Positions 26,556-38,348 of a stretch of DNA of 64,000 nt are shown piece by piece (the first letter of the stretch is position 1; each line of letters starts with the position of its first letter). Made by a program: the position numbers and the translations under genes. Where the stretch lies: assembly GCA_051294375.1 (NCBI GenBank), contig CM119270.1:21047775-21111774 (forward strand). Reading direction: 5' to 3'. A model generated the notes under the pieces. That model was not told where the DNA came from. It did no database searches and worked only from the letters and a program-made list of their open reading frames with translations. The DNA comes from Paraspadella gotoi. Its lineage: Eukaryota; Chaetognatha.

Positions 26556-29500
26556 TCATAACTGACCTAAAGGATTTGTCGTTCAAAAAAGCTTCTTCCT
26601 CTTTCGTCGCCTCTCGACCCATAATTTCGTTTCGATGAGGAAATCGTCCGAATTTTGCGACCACCTGATACCGAACATCGAATTACAAAATTACAGGTTG
26701 TTTTTCTTCAAACAGAAGACAATGGAAAAAGTGATCGTTAAAGAATACTGCAGAAAATTGTTTAAGATTTTCTATGCCCGCTAGGTTGAGCGTTCCAGAC
26801 CGTTCTAGACCGCGGAAAGAAACTGGTCGGTTAAGGTCAAGTTAAAAAAATGACCGCCGGGGTAATATTTGTCAAATACAGAGCATTAGTAATCTATCAA
26901 AGCGATTCAATCACCCTGTAACGGCCTGACCTTGAGATGATTTAAAAATATCATCCCGAACATTCTGAGCTGATCATCCTGTGGCAGAGTGTTCTGGATC
27001 AGATGGCACCAGATGTCGACGCAGAGTTCTTGGTGATGAAATAGCTCGGAGTGAGTGAATACCAGGCAGGGAAGAAAGATGGCCTGATAGTGATAAGAAT
27101 ATCATTAAATCTTAAGAAATAAAGTGAAACCGATTGTAAAATTTCATTAAATTTGTAGTACGATATTAATGTAAGTTATAAAGACAAAAAGAGAATATTT
27201 CGCTAAATTAAAGAGCAACTGATACATAATAATTAATATATAACAAACAATCACTTTATTATATATATATAATAAAGTGATTGTTTGTTTTCTTTCTTTC
27301 GTTTCATTTGGCGAATTAGTTTAAAGTAAGAAATTCATATGTTTGTTTACGTCTTTTTTTTTTTTTGAAACCGAAAAATAACGGTTGAAGAGACAGTAAT
27401 TATTGATTTGTGTTAGTGACAGAAACCGTTCAATATAAGCAGTCCTGAGCTTCGGATAAGGCTGTAACACCATGTTACAGGCGGGTTAAGCGCCCGTCCC
27501 TCTTAACTGCTTGGCGGCCACCGGGCTAGAACCCCGGAACTTTGGGTTGGGAGGCGAATGACATGCCTCCGGCCACAATGGCCGCTGATGAAACGGTTTT
27601 TAGTCCACCTCATATCATCCCCGTATGGGAGAAGTCTGTTGCGTTCTCTTCAGTGAATTGTTGTTGTGGAAAGTTCGTCACCAAGTTGAGGCATGTCACC
27701 TGATGTGTTGTGGGCGGAAAGTGCATCGCCAGGTTGAGGCATGTCGCCTGAAAGTGTTGTTGCTGTTGTGTTCGGAAGTCGGGCTCACCAATGAAGAAGA
27801 CAGTAATTATTGATTTGTGTTAGTGACAGAACCGTTCAATATAAGCAGTCCCTGAGCTTCGGATCAGGCTGTAACACCATGTTACAGGGGGTTAAGCGCC
27901 CCGTCCCTCTTAACTGCTAGGCGGCCACCGGGCTAGAACCCCGGACCTTTGGTTGGGAGGCAAATGACTTGCCTCCCGCACCAATGGCCGCTGATGAACG
28001 GTTGGTGGATTTTAGTCCACCATATACATCCCCCCTCCCCGTAGGGAGAAGTCTGTTGCATCTCTTCAGTGAATTGTTGTTGGTGGAAAGTGCGTCACCA
28101 AGTTGAGGCATGTTGCCTGATATGTTGTTGGGCGAAAGTGCATCGCCAGGTTGAGGCATGTCGCCTGAAAGTGTTGTTGCTGTTGTGTTCGGAAGTCGGC
28201 TCACCAATGAAGAGACAGTAATTATTGATTTGTGTTAGTGACAGAACCGTTCAATATAAGCAGTCCCTAGCTTCGATCAGGCTGTACAACCATGTTACAG
28301 GCGGGTTAAGCGCCCCGTCCCTCTTAACTGCTAGGGCGCCACCGGGCTAGAACCCCGGACCTTTGGGTTGGGAGGCAAATGAACAAATGAACGGTTGGTG
28401 GATTTTAGTCCACCATACGGTCTTCATTAGCTATAAAAAAAAAGTCGAAACATGTCCGTCTTTCCCTGTTTCAAAATAAAATCGTTGTTGTAAACAAACA
28501 AAAGAACTTCTTACTTCAAGCATAAAGTAATCAACATTTTTTTCAGGTCTCATAATTAAAAATAACAATAATTATTTCTAAATTCTTTGACAATTGAATT
28601 ACATACGTAAGTTATCATCATCGACGTCGTCTGACTTTTCATTTTCCTCAATATTTTTTTTTTTTTTTGTCATATTTTTTGGTCACCAGTGACAAATCTG
28701 CCAACGTTGGTTATTATCACAATAATTTGTGGGTGTCATCGCCGTCCTACGCCAACCTGCAGCGGCGTCAAGTAACGATGATAGTTGTTGTACAAGGCCT
28801 TGGCGCAAACGGCTTGGGCCTTGGCATCGGTGGCGTACATCTGCCGTTGATGGCGGAAGATGTTGCGAGGAAATTGATCTAAGAGAATCACAAGAGCGAG
28901 ACACTCGAGAGGATCGGCCGTCCAATCGTCGAGGTCGCCCTTTGCCGCCTTCACCACCATGCCGCTATGAAAAATAACAACAGCATAACTTTGCAGCATC
29001 TACAACATCTCCAGCATCCATAACCTCGCAGTACCCACCCAAACTTGACCCTGATCTCTTCGTCCAAAGTCGGACTCTTCCCAAACCACAACAGCATCAC
29101 TTTACAGCATCTCCAGCATCCATGACATCACAGTACCCACCCAAACTTGACCCTGATCTCTTCGTCCAAAGTCGGACTCTTCCCAAACCACAACATCATC
29201 GCCTCCGTCATGTTGCCAGGAAACCAAAAGTCAAGAATCGCCCGCGCGTCAGGATCAATGCTGCCCGACAGAATTTCCAGGGTGAGGCGTTGTCGGTCGA
29301 GCAGGCCGCCACCGTCGCAGGGCACCTTTGTAGATTGGACGTGAGAGGAGGGAATAAAAACATGTTATTTGTTTAATAAAAATGCAAAAAAGGTAAAAAT
29401 ATGAATATTTAATTAAACTTCTCGGTCATATTTTCCAAAATGTTTAGATAATTGAGGTTAGTGTTTTGAAATTTAACGTTTAAGAAAAAGGGTCATTCAA

Positions 29501-32500
29501 TTCAACTTCAAAATAGGCTAAATGGAGTACAAATTCAGAAAGCTGAGCTCTTGGCGATTCCGAAAATGTATTCACTTTAAGCATTTGATGCATTCTACCC
29601 CATTTTATATCGTTTTAATTATAATATAAAATAAAAGAAACCTATCTGAAGAGTTGCAGGTCAAACGAAAAAGGCCAATCCATCTGATATTTTTTATGAA
29701 TTTTTATTACTGAATTAGAAAAATGTAATAGAGAGACATTTTTTAAATTTCAACTGTATCCTTGAAAATGAAACGTTTTTAAACTTTAACCCTGAATTCT
29801 TTCTAACTGGAACGCGTTTATCAAACTGTCTCTCTATTACATTTTTCAATGTTTTTAAGATTGCTAATCAAATTTTTAATTCAATATTATTGCAGTCGTT
29901 TACGCTGCAACTCTTCAAATTCAGTGTAGATTCATTGTAGTCGAATTTCTTTACCATCTATTTAACTGAAGATTTTGTTCATGACTGGAAAACCAACAGA
30001 GTAACGAGATTAATTGTTTAATTCTCCCCTTCTAACTATCCCATACCGTGTTTTAAACTTCTTACCTAGAATTTTTTAACAACCAGATTGAAAAACAAAA
30101 TCTTTAAAAATGTGCTTACCCATTTAACTTAACAATTTTGTTATTTACCCATTTAAAAAAATTATTGAAAACGGAATGTTTACATATAAATAAGAACTTT
30201 TTTTTTGTGATTACTGATGACTATAATGTATTCTCGATATATTAGCTCTACACAATCATGATTACGATTTTAATTAGGAATTTAGAATATTATAGTTATG
30301 GATTAAGTTTAGAGATTAGGATTAGTGTAAATGGTTAAGGGGATTAGAGTTATGGATTAAGGTTAGAGATTAGGATTAGTGTAAACGGTTAAGGGGATTA
30401 GTGTTAAGGATTAAGGTTAGAGATAGGGATTAAAATTAGCGTATGGTTTATGGATTTGGTTAAAAATAAAAGTTAAATAGTTTATGGTTAAATTTAAGCT
30501 AAGAATAGGTAATAAAAAATGGGGCACTTTCAAGTAATTGTGCCCAATTTGGTGAAGGGTAAAAAGAAATTGTTTAATTCGAATGTCATTTCAAGGTCAT
30601 TTGAAGTCATTTCGAATAACCGTATTAACAGACTTTTGTCTGACCTGTATTGGGCAGTAGGCGAGTCCCTGCTGCCCTGCCTTGACCTTCTCATGCGCCC
30701 TGACTTTCGCCTCACCTGAGTAGGGCAGTAAGCGAGTCCCTGCTGCCCTGCCTTGGCCTTCTCATGCGCCCTGACTTGCTGTTTGATGTAAACCTTGAGC
30801 GATTCTTCCATCGTGAGTTTCCCTTCTTGATGCGCCACCGAATCGGGCGCCTGTAGAGAAAAAAAATTGACGCATGAATGAACTAGGAAATTGTAAAAAT
30901 AGATATTTTGAGTAGATTATTATTGATTAAAAATAGAACGAACGAACGAACGAACGAATGAACGAACGAACGAGCGAACAAACGAACGAACGAACGAGCG
31001 AACAAACGAACGAACGAATGAACTCACCCCAAACCTCACCTCATCGTCCACACCCTGACAAACGTGATCGGCGAGAAATTCGTCAAACTCTGCAGCATCG
31101 AGTCCGCCGCTTCCGTCGCAGTCAACAGCGTGGAACCGGTCGCGGATGCAGTCGCTGTCTACCACGCAGAGCTTCAGTTCCTGCGTGATTGTGTGTGTGT
31201 TGGAGAGTGGAAGGGAGTCAATGATTCTTTCTACAATCGAGACAGTTTTTTTTTCCGCTCAATACAGCAAAACTCTCTTAGCTACAATACAGGGAGGTCC
31301 GGCTCTTTTGGGACTAACTACAAGTACTTTCAGCACAAAAACGGTTATTGATAGAACAAAAAAGAGACAATGTTTGGAAACTTGGCTAATTTTTTTTTTT
31401 TGATCGATATCAAAAAAGTCATTAAAATTAAAATATCAAAATTATTCGCGCCACTTCCTTACAAATTTTTTAAGGAAATTTTAGCAAAAAAATTTGGATT
31501 GAAGACACAGTAATTATTATTATGTGTTAATGACAGAACCGTTCAATATATGCAGTCCCTGAGCTTCGGATCAGGCTGTAACACCATGTTACAGGCGGGT
31601 TAAGCGCCCCGTCCCTCTTAACTGCCAGACGACCACCGGGCTAGAACCCCGGACCTTTGGGTTGGGAGGCGAATGACTTGCCTCCGGCATCAATGGCCGC
31701 TGATGAACGGTTGGTGATTTTAGTCCACCATAGGATGAAGGAAAGTGATTTCTGACTTTTAACCGCGCCATTTTTTGACTGCTATCCCCCTGATTAATGA
31801 AAATGTAGGATAGAGAAGCAGAATGTCCCACGCATCCCCTCTTGAACTGTCAACTTTCTGACAGCAACAACAATGACAGAAATGACAGCATTCCCAATGG
31901 GCGCGGTCGCAAAAGCATATGGCACCTTCTCTCAGCACTTGAAAAAGGTCAAGGTTGACAAAGGTGGATCTTTTTAAAAGATTGTATTATCGTTTTAACT
32001 TTTTACCAGAATACTAACTTTTATTAGATTATTTGTTTTATTTACCCGTCCAAACGATTTTTTTGAGTTAGTCTCAAAAGAGTTGGACCTCCCTGTACTA
32101 AAATTTTTGTTTCAATTCTGAAAAAATGATAAACGTAAACATTTTCGAAGTCATTTTCTTCACTGTGCTCGTCGTAATATATTTGGCAACCAATATAAAT
32201 ACTTTTTTACCATTGAAATTTCTATAATAAATTTTTTTTCTCTCTCTATTGCCTATCTTTTTAACCTTTTTTAGTATTAAGTTTGCAATAAAATCAAATA
32301 AAATAAGAATGGAGGTTTTAAAAAAATATTTTCCTATATTAATTGCAGAATTTTTTTATAGTTGCTTATTTTTATATTTTAATAAAAGAAAAGAGAAAAA
32401 GCCTTTGAAAGATGAAAGGGAGGATTAGGGATAAATAAAAAATGGCAACATGATGGGAAAAAGTCAAGAACAAAATTATTAAAGTTCCTCGACCGAATTC

Positions 32501-35500
32501 GTAAATTCTGTAAAAGGCCAAGAAGCTTCTCATCGTATTGATATGTCGCTAGCATATTTAGATCAGATATTTATCCATATATTTACAATTTTACAGGATT
32601 TGTTGATCGATATTTTACTGACTTTGCAAACGTCTCCTGCATAGTCTTTCTGATATTTCCTGCTCTAATTGTTCTTTGTTAAGTGTTTAAAACTGTACTA
32701 TAAAAATACTGATAATGATTCTATTGGAGTTTTTTGGGGTGGGCTTGTGTCCTAGTTTTATCACAATTAAAGCTGTTCTATTTTAATGTGAGTTAGAATA
32801 ATTGATATCTCCCCCCAAAAAAATTATTTATCTGTAATTAATTTTTCTGTTTGGTTTTGATTTTTAGGAACATTTATCCCAGTAATGATTTTTTTTTTAA
32901 ACAGAGTTGATTTAAAATTCAAATATTCTAAACATTTGATTTTAATAGTTTTTTATAAGTGCTCTTTTCTTTATTCATACAAATGTAAAAAAAAACTTTT
33001 GTGACAACTGATTAATTAAAATACTTTCATACTGAACTGTGAATATTTGTCACAAGGTCCGACAACATACTGTATCTAAAATTAAATTTATAAAATGACC
33101 TAGTACATAAATTAAAAACATATCATGTGAGGCGACTGAGAATCATGTTTTAATACTAATCATGAAAAATCATGCATTAAAAATGTAACATGAGTTTAAT
33201 TAGGTCTTTTTAATATTTGTTTTTATATTAGCTTATTCATTTTAAAAGTGTAAGCAACAAAACTAGATTTGATATACATTATTTTTCTCAAAATTTAGTT
33301 ATGAAATAACGAAATAAAAAATGATAAAAAACATAATATGTATTTAAATCAAACACCATAAAAACAGATTAAAGCAATGGATGGAACCACCAAAAAAATC
33401 AAAGTAGAAATATGAGAGAAATCGTAACTTTGTGGTCAATAAGGGCGAAAAAAATTCTTAATAATTTCAACATAGAATCCTCCAAGTGACAATATTCTCT
33501 CAGACCTTGTAATTTTTGAACAATACATTGAGACCAAAAAGTTATATCTGCTAAAAAACGTTTTATGAGCAAAATTTTCTTCTACTCCAACAAAATCTGC
33601 ATCAATTAGACGCACTTACGTTTTTGGAGAATTGGCACGGATCGGGCCCGCGGTTCTAAAACAAGTAGCGAAAAAATAAAAAAACCTATATAAACTGTCA
33701 GGGCAGCCATGAACACGGCAGGGACGAAAAAAGCTTCCCCCTCTGAAAAAACAATAAACTGTTTACGAAAGGCAAAAAGGAGAGAAAATTTAAGAAGGAA
33801 AAACTTTCATTGAAAATTGTTAAACGAAAAAACTCTGACAAGATAGAAAAGCGAAGGCCTTTTGCTTCGGATATCGACATGTTTTGGTGATAGTTGGTGA
33901 ATCTTTGCAGATTTTGCCTAAGGTAAACTTGGTCCCTTCACCTCTGATCCAAAAGTAGGTCAAAAATGGCAATGGTGCCGTCACTACCGAAAGCATAAAT
34001 ATTAAAAAAACCTGCGCCTTTTTTATTTTTATATTTTTAAACAAATTGTGCAGAAATTTCAATGCAATAAGGGTTGTGAAAAGTGGAAAGAAGTTTGCAA
34101 TTAAATTGTGGAAACGAGCGTATTCAGTTTGAAATAAACAAGATGATAACCCAATTGGTGTGTCGTTTTGCTTTGATTAACATCGATTGTTTTTATTTGC
34201 ATTCAAATAATAACCAAACCCAAATAAGGGAAGCAAAAAAGGTCATAGAATAAAGACATGTCACAGATGACAGTGAAATGTTCTTCGTTGCTAGCAAGAG
34301 CATTCCAGTATGAAGTATTCCCAGCAGAAGATCTACAAAAACTAAAAGCAACATCAATTTTTGAGTTGGTTGCAAAAATAAAAAGTTTCCTAATGGAAGG
34401 TGCGATGCATATGAAAAAATTGGGCAAGAGATTTTTATCTGGAAACATTTCAACCCACTTTTTTTGCGTTTTGCTTCCAAAAAACTTCCACAAAAACAAA
34501 TAGACACTTTGAAATTTATCATATTGAGACTTAAGTAAATTTTTAACTGTGGAATTTTATAATTTATAAGTTTTATTGAATCTAAACCCCATTTGATACT
34601 TTTGAATCTGGAAATCAAAATCTATTCCACTGATATCTTTATGCTTTTTGTAAGACATTGTAAAACCAAGTATAAAGGCACTGAACAAAGGCATAATTAT
34701 CCATTGAAATGTAGAATTTTCAATTTTAGGGATACGATTTCTGACTGGAGCCAAATTTAGTAACATCATCTTAATCATTATTTTGAATTCCGTAATTGAA
34801 AAAACACGCAAAAGTAAAAATGGCGCGAATATCAAAAATATTTCAGAGTATAGAATAAAGTGAACATAAATTAAATATAAAGAACACATGAGGCCCAGCG
34901 TACCTTGAACTGTCCCTAAAATATGCGCTGATTGAAAGGAGCCTTAATAAATTAGATTTAGCTGAGATCTTAGAATATTGACTAGTTCGTATATTTGACG
35001 CAGTCTTTGGCGAAGCTGATCGTAGACACTGCCGCTGAAATAATGGTCAATGGACTTTTGATCCTCCAGGAGCATAGAAGAAAACCGGAAAGTTGGGAAA
35101 ACCTACAATCGCAAGATATATTGTGTTCGTGATTACGTCATTTTGGATAGAATACACTGTACCATTCTCGTTTTCTACAGGGATGTTGCGTCGAAAACGA
35201 GGAATGCAAGTCTCCGTTGTTTGTCTGGTCGACGCAACGACGAAAAAATAATTTTGAATCAACATCTGAATGAAGGATTCAAAGAGAGTTTGAATCAGAT
35301 TCATTGCCAATAAGATATTTTCTTTTCTAATTCTATTTGGTTCCACGAAGTCGGCATCTCTCTGATCTAAATATAGATCGAAGCTCAAAGGAAAGCTACC
35401 GAGACCAATGAGGAAACAAGCAATGACCGAATTCTGAATCCAAATCGAATTCCAGATTCTCGGATAAATGGTTCGATTTCTTTTAATGACGATTAAACCC

Positions 35501-38348
35501 ATTAAAATGATGAGAGAAAGCTGTGAATTAAGACGACAGCTAACATGGCGCGTCCAGAATATTCTCCTTGCACTGTGCCCGAATTCCAATAAATATAATG
35601 GTCTTGATGTCCGTGCCAATGTCCAGAATGTTGATGGCGTTGGTCACGATGAACACAATCAATTGAATATTCATCATTGTTCTTACAAAAGAAAATGAAA
35701 TAAATGAAATATCAGCATATGTACGTACGTATTAAGGCGGAACAAAGTAAAAACTAAGAGTTCTGTAATATAAATAACATTAGAGCACGGATAACGAAAT
35801 TTTTAAAAAATTTTGATTTTATTTATGGTTTATAACATAAAACATTTTAAAGTTTATCGTATTACTATAAATCATGAAATTTTTTTTCAAAATCAGAATT
35901 TTATAAAACGAATTCGGGTAGAGATTGAAAAAAGAAATTAAAAAATATTACTACAAGATTTCCAATTTTTTTTGTTTTATTGCTAAAATTAGCAAAAACT
36001 ATAAAAATTATGGTACGACAATGATGATGATGATTTTAAAGAGTTTTTCCATTATTTGACCCACTTATCATCGAAATATTAAAAAACGCATTATACTTTG
36101 TGGAGACAACTTTTATGGGCTATCTGAACCGTTCTTAAAAAATAGAATTAAAAAAAAAAATTGCTTATGCATTGATAAATATTTAAATGCTTTGTAGAAG
36201 ACAAAGTGACCGTGTGGATAGACCGGCTCGGAGAAAGAGGAGAGAGGTTTAGAGAAGAAGACCGTGGTAAGTCGCCTAGGCTTCTAGTGTGCTTAACAAG
36301 TTAAAAAAGTGATAGTAAATATTGAGTATATGATGGACAAATGAAATTTTATATACGAACTTTTAATGATAAAAAGTGATCAATTTTGGCCCGCCTTAGT
36401 ACGTATACATTTACCAATTTTTTAATAATTTTAAAAAATGTTTACTTAATAATTTTAATAATATGAACTTCATTAATTTTAATAATATTTATTTTATTAA
36501 TTTTGATAATATTTACTTTATTAATTTTATGATAATTACTTTTTGGATTTTAATTAATATTTGCTTCTTTAATTTTAATAATATTTACTTTATTAATTTT
36601 TTTAATTAATATGTACTGATAATAATATAATACTGCAACATAAATATCGAAAAATAAAAATGTTCCGGTAGAGGAAGCATATAAGGAAAAAAACATGGGT
36701 ATTAATAGGGTGACGGAGAGATATACACAGAAGACAATGCCAATTTTATTGCAGTATGTTGGTTTCCGTTTGACGACAACGACTTTACATCAGCTCTCTT
36801 CATTCCGTAGCCTGATTATTACCAATGTCATATATTTAATCCAAGTTCAATGTAATAATTCGAAGAAAGTATTAATAAAGCTGCCACAAGAAATATAGAG
36901 GGGTCGGGGTGTCCGATACATTAAGGTTTATCGCTTCATAGAAATGTCTGGTTGTTACACGTCCTGTCAAGGATCTCAGTAGCGAGCCTTTCGCTTTTTA
37001 TTATTGACAGGTCCTGTCAAGGATCTCAGAAGCGCAGCCTTTCGCTTTTATTATTGACAGGTCCTGTCAAGGATCTCAGTAGCGAGCCTTTCGCTTTTAT
37101 TATTGACAGGTCCTGTCAAGGATCTCAGTAGCGAGCCTTTTCGCTTTTATTATTGACAGGTCCTGTCAAGGATCTCAGTAGCGAGCCTTTCGCTTTTATT
37201 ATTGACAGGTCCTGTCAAGATCTCAGTAGCGAGCCTTTCGCTTTTATTATTGACAGTCCTGTCAAGGATCTCTCAGTAGCCAAGCCTTTCGCTCTTTATT
37301 ATTGCACAGGTCCTGTCAAGGACTCTCAGACTAGCGAAGCCTTTCGCTTTTATTATTGACAGGTCCTGTCAAGGATCTCAGTAGGAGCCTTTCCGCTTTA
37401 TTATTGACAGCGGTTCCTGTCAAGGATCTCAGTAGCGGAGCCTTTCGCTTATTATTATTGACAGGTCCTGTCAAGGATCTCCAAGTAGCGCAGCCCTTTT
37501 CGCTTTTATTATTGACAGTCCTTGTCAAGCGATCTCAGTAGCGAGCCCTTCGCCTTTATTATTGCACAGCGCCTGGGTTCAAGGATCTCAGTAGCGAGCC
37601 TTTCGCTTTTACTATTTTCTTGGCCTAAAAACTTACAATCATTCTATAAAACCCGAGGGTTATTATTATTACACGTTTGAGGGCATTGCATTCAATGTTC
37701 AAGTATGGCGGAATCTCTAGCATTTGTCTTAATTTTCGCTAAAATTTCCCATATTTTATTAAAGAAACGACGCAAAAAAAATTAGACATGTGGCTAAATT
37801 TTACTTTCGCCGAGCGCAGTTTTGGTATTTTTTAAAAAACCATTTAAAAATATTTATTTAAAAAAAAAAAATTTAAAAAAATATTACCTAATCACCCAAA
37901 CCTTAAACCCTTTTAACCCCTAACCTCTTCTTAACCCCGGTCGGCGAAAGTAAAATTAACCCGAAAAGGGCTGCTTAATCTCTCTTTCTTCTATCATAGG
38001 CCGTTTTTGTGCTGTAAGCACTTAACGTTAGTCCCATTAGAACTGGACTTCCCTATAATATTTGCCACATTGTAATATAATTTTATATTTTACTACTGAA
38101 GTTGTTTAAAGCATCTTTTAAATTCATAACATTACCTTTAATAGTATCATTTAACTGGAATACAGGAGTAATATTATATTTACTACATATTCTTCTAAAT
38201 TTGAAAGATGTGACCTGGCAAATGCCCTTACCCTGACGGCGAAGGTCATGAACTCTGGTAAGGTCACGATTCCGTTGGCGTCGGAGTCGACGAGGCTGAA
38301 TATGCAGCGGAGAACTGACCCCGCGGGACATTGGGGTAAGTGACTCAT
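26542..38348 (-). CDS. EF-hand pair fused to a DUF924 domain, complete, 7 exons
   Basis: Exons: 38348-38232 (ATG), 31180-31040, 30850-30716, 29325-29141, 28964-28757, 27083-26931, 26664-26542 (TGA). All junctions are GT/AG in agreeing phase and give 353 residues. Residues about 15-75 form two EF-hands with loops DSDANGIVTLPE and DCDGSGGLDAAE. A charged linker follows (about 85-131). The rest is DUF924 (PF06041, function unknown): AILDFWF, LDEEIRVKFG, GDLDDW, LLDQFPRNIF, FTHSE, FGRFPHRNEIMGRE. The first EF-hand lies in exon 1 and the second in exon 2. The first intron (7 kb) holds an XK-like pseudogene and several repeats; another holds a tandem TRIM. The last eight residues and the stop run into a repeat end. 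Alternative: two adjacent genes, if the 30716/29325 junction is not used. Confidence 0.75.
27243..27290. repeat. Perfect 48-bp AT-rich palindrome
   Basis: The sequence AACAAACAATCACTTTATTA, continued by a TA core, is followed by its exact complement with no spacer. It could extrude a cruciform and lies in a DUF924-gene intron 100 bases from the TRIM array. Confidence 0.8.
27386..28417 (-). mobile_element. Tandem TRIM-like retroelement: three LTRs and two internal regions
   Basis: On the minus strand it reads LTR (28417-28208), internal (28207-28025), LTR (28024-27792), internal (27791-27615), LTR (27614-27386). The outer boundaries are flanked by CGGT at 28418-28421 and 27382-27385, a 4-bp target duplication. 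Each internal region starts TTGGTGAGCC after an LTR and ends with a G-rich tract before the next LTR. One LTR has lost about 30 bases. Shared-LTR arrays of this kind arise by recombination between LTRs and are typical of TRIMs. Confidence 0.75.
29029..29200. repeat. Tandem duplication of an exon 3' end with its donor
   Basis: The block from the CAGTACCCACCCAAACTTGA end through CTCTTCCCAAACCACAAC at about 29130-29200 (the 3' part of DUF924 exon 4 plus splice donor) is repeated almost unchanged at about 29029-29098, roughly 100 bp into the intron. The copy encodes the same LTLDEEIRVKFG-type end, so it offers a decoy donor. Confidence 0.8.
29400..30515. other. Intron DNA with telomere-like tract
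   Basis: AT-rich, no exon seen. About 30290-30450 is a degenerate GATTAGGATTAG/GGTTAAGG tract. Confidence 0.5.
30648..30790. repeat. Second exon-end duplication, at the linker exon
   Basis: The last about 64 bases of the exon at 30850-30716 (GCGCATGAGAAGG and GGCAGCAGGGACTCGC) are repeated just past the donor with a few substitutions, ending in a second candidate donor (CAG then GTCAGA). If used, the copy would extend the protein but in a shifted frame. Confidence 0.8.
30934..31025 (+). repeat. (GAAC)n microsatellite in the EF-hand/DUF924 gene
   Basis: GAAC/GAGC/AAAC tetramers fill much of the short intron between the exons at 31040 and 30850. Confidence 0.85.
31500..31732 (-). mobile_element. 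Solo LTR of TRIM family A
   Basis: A 233-bp LTR on the minus strand, starting TATGGTGGACTAAAATC and ending TCTTCA, flanked by GGAT at 31496-31499 and 31733-31736 (4-bp target duplication). It lies in the first intron of the EF-hand/DUF924 gene. Confidence 0.75.
31740..33698. other. AT-rich intron DNA, no gene seen
   Basis: No coding-like GC-rich island, no recognisable repeat copy and only short frames. Confidence 0.5.
33699..35677 (-). pseudogene. XK-like multipass membrane protein, frame-broken paralogue of the 46920-52947 gene
   Basis: Reading from ATG at 35677 the order of conserved blocks follows the plus-strand gene, but across several frames: NILDIGTDIKTI (against HILDLVTDMKTL), YSGRAMLAVVLIHS (FGWAFLASLIFYI), FDLYLDQRD (TDLYLDDGR), FESFIQMLIQ (LESYVQMLIQ), VQGTLGLMCSLYLIYV (LQETLGLSVSLYFIYV), LLLRVFSITEF (LILRVFTWTEM), and APLPFLTYFWIRGEG (ATLPLATFWVIRGAG). 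At least five frame changes or stops separate them. Introns could explain some, but not the changes inside transmembrane blocks. It is nested in the first intron of the EF-hand/DUF924 gene on the same strand. Confidence 0.65.
35735..36396 (+). mobile_element. MITE with AGGCGG inverted ends and TA target site
   Basis: Begins AGGCGGAACAAAG and ends CCCGCCT; both sides carry TA. Reading inward from the right gives AGGCGGGCCAAA, an imperfect inverted repeat of the left end. There is no coding capacity. TA flanks fit the Tc1/mariner superfamily. A sister copy is at 45363-45857. Confidence 0.7.
36950..37612 (+). repeat. About 13 tandem 50-bp units, each able to form a nested hairpin
   Basis: The unit reads CCTGTCAAGGATCTCAGT, AGCGAGCCTTTCGCT, TTTATTATTGACAGG. 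The ends CCTGTCAA and TTGACAGG are complementary (8 bp), and inside them AGCGA pairs with TCGCT around GCCTT. Adjacent units also form the palindrome GACAGGTCCTGTC across the junction. Units from about 37250 on differ mainly by single extra or missing bases, which looks like poor consensus. Frames through the array are artefacts. Confidence 0.85.

Noticed and set aside
37153-37541. Repeated small proteins with GPVKDLSS units
   Set aside because: Frames run through the 50-bp hairpin array and change with each indel; no start context or splice sites.
36950-37612. CRISPR-like array
   Set aside because: The units are directly adjacent with no unique spacers, the host is a eukaryote, and no cas genes exist here.
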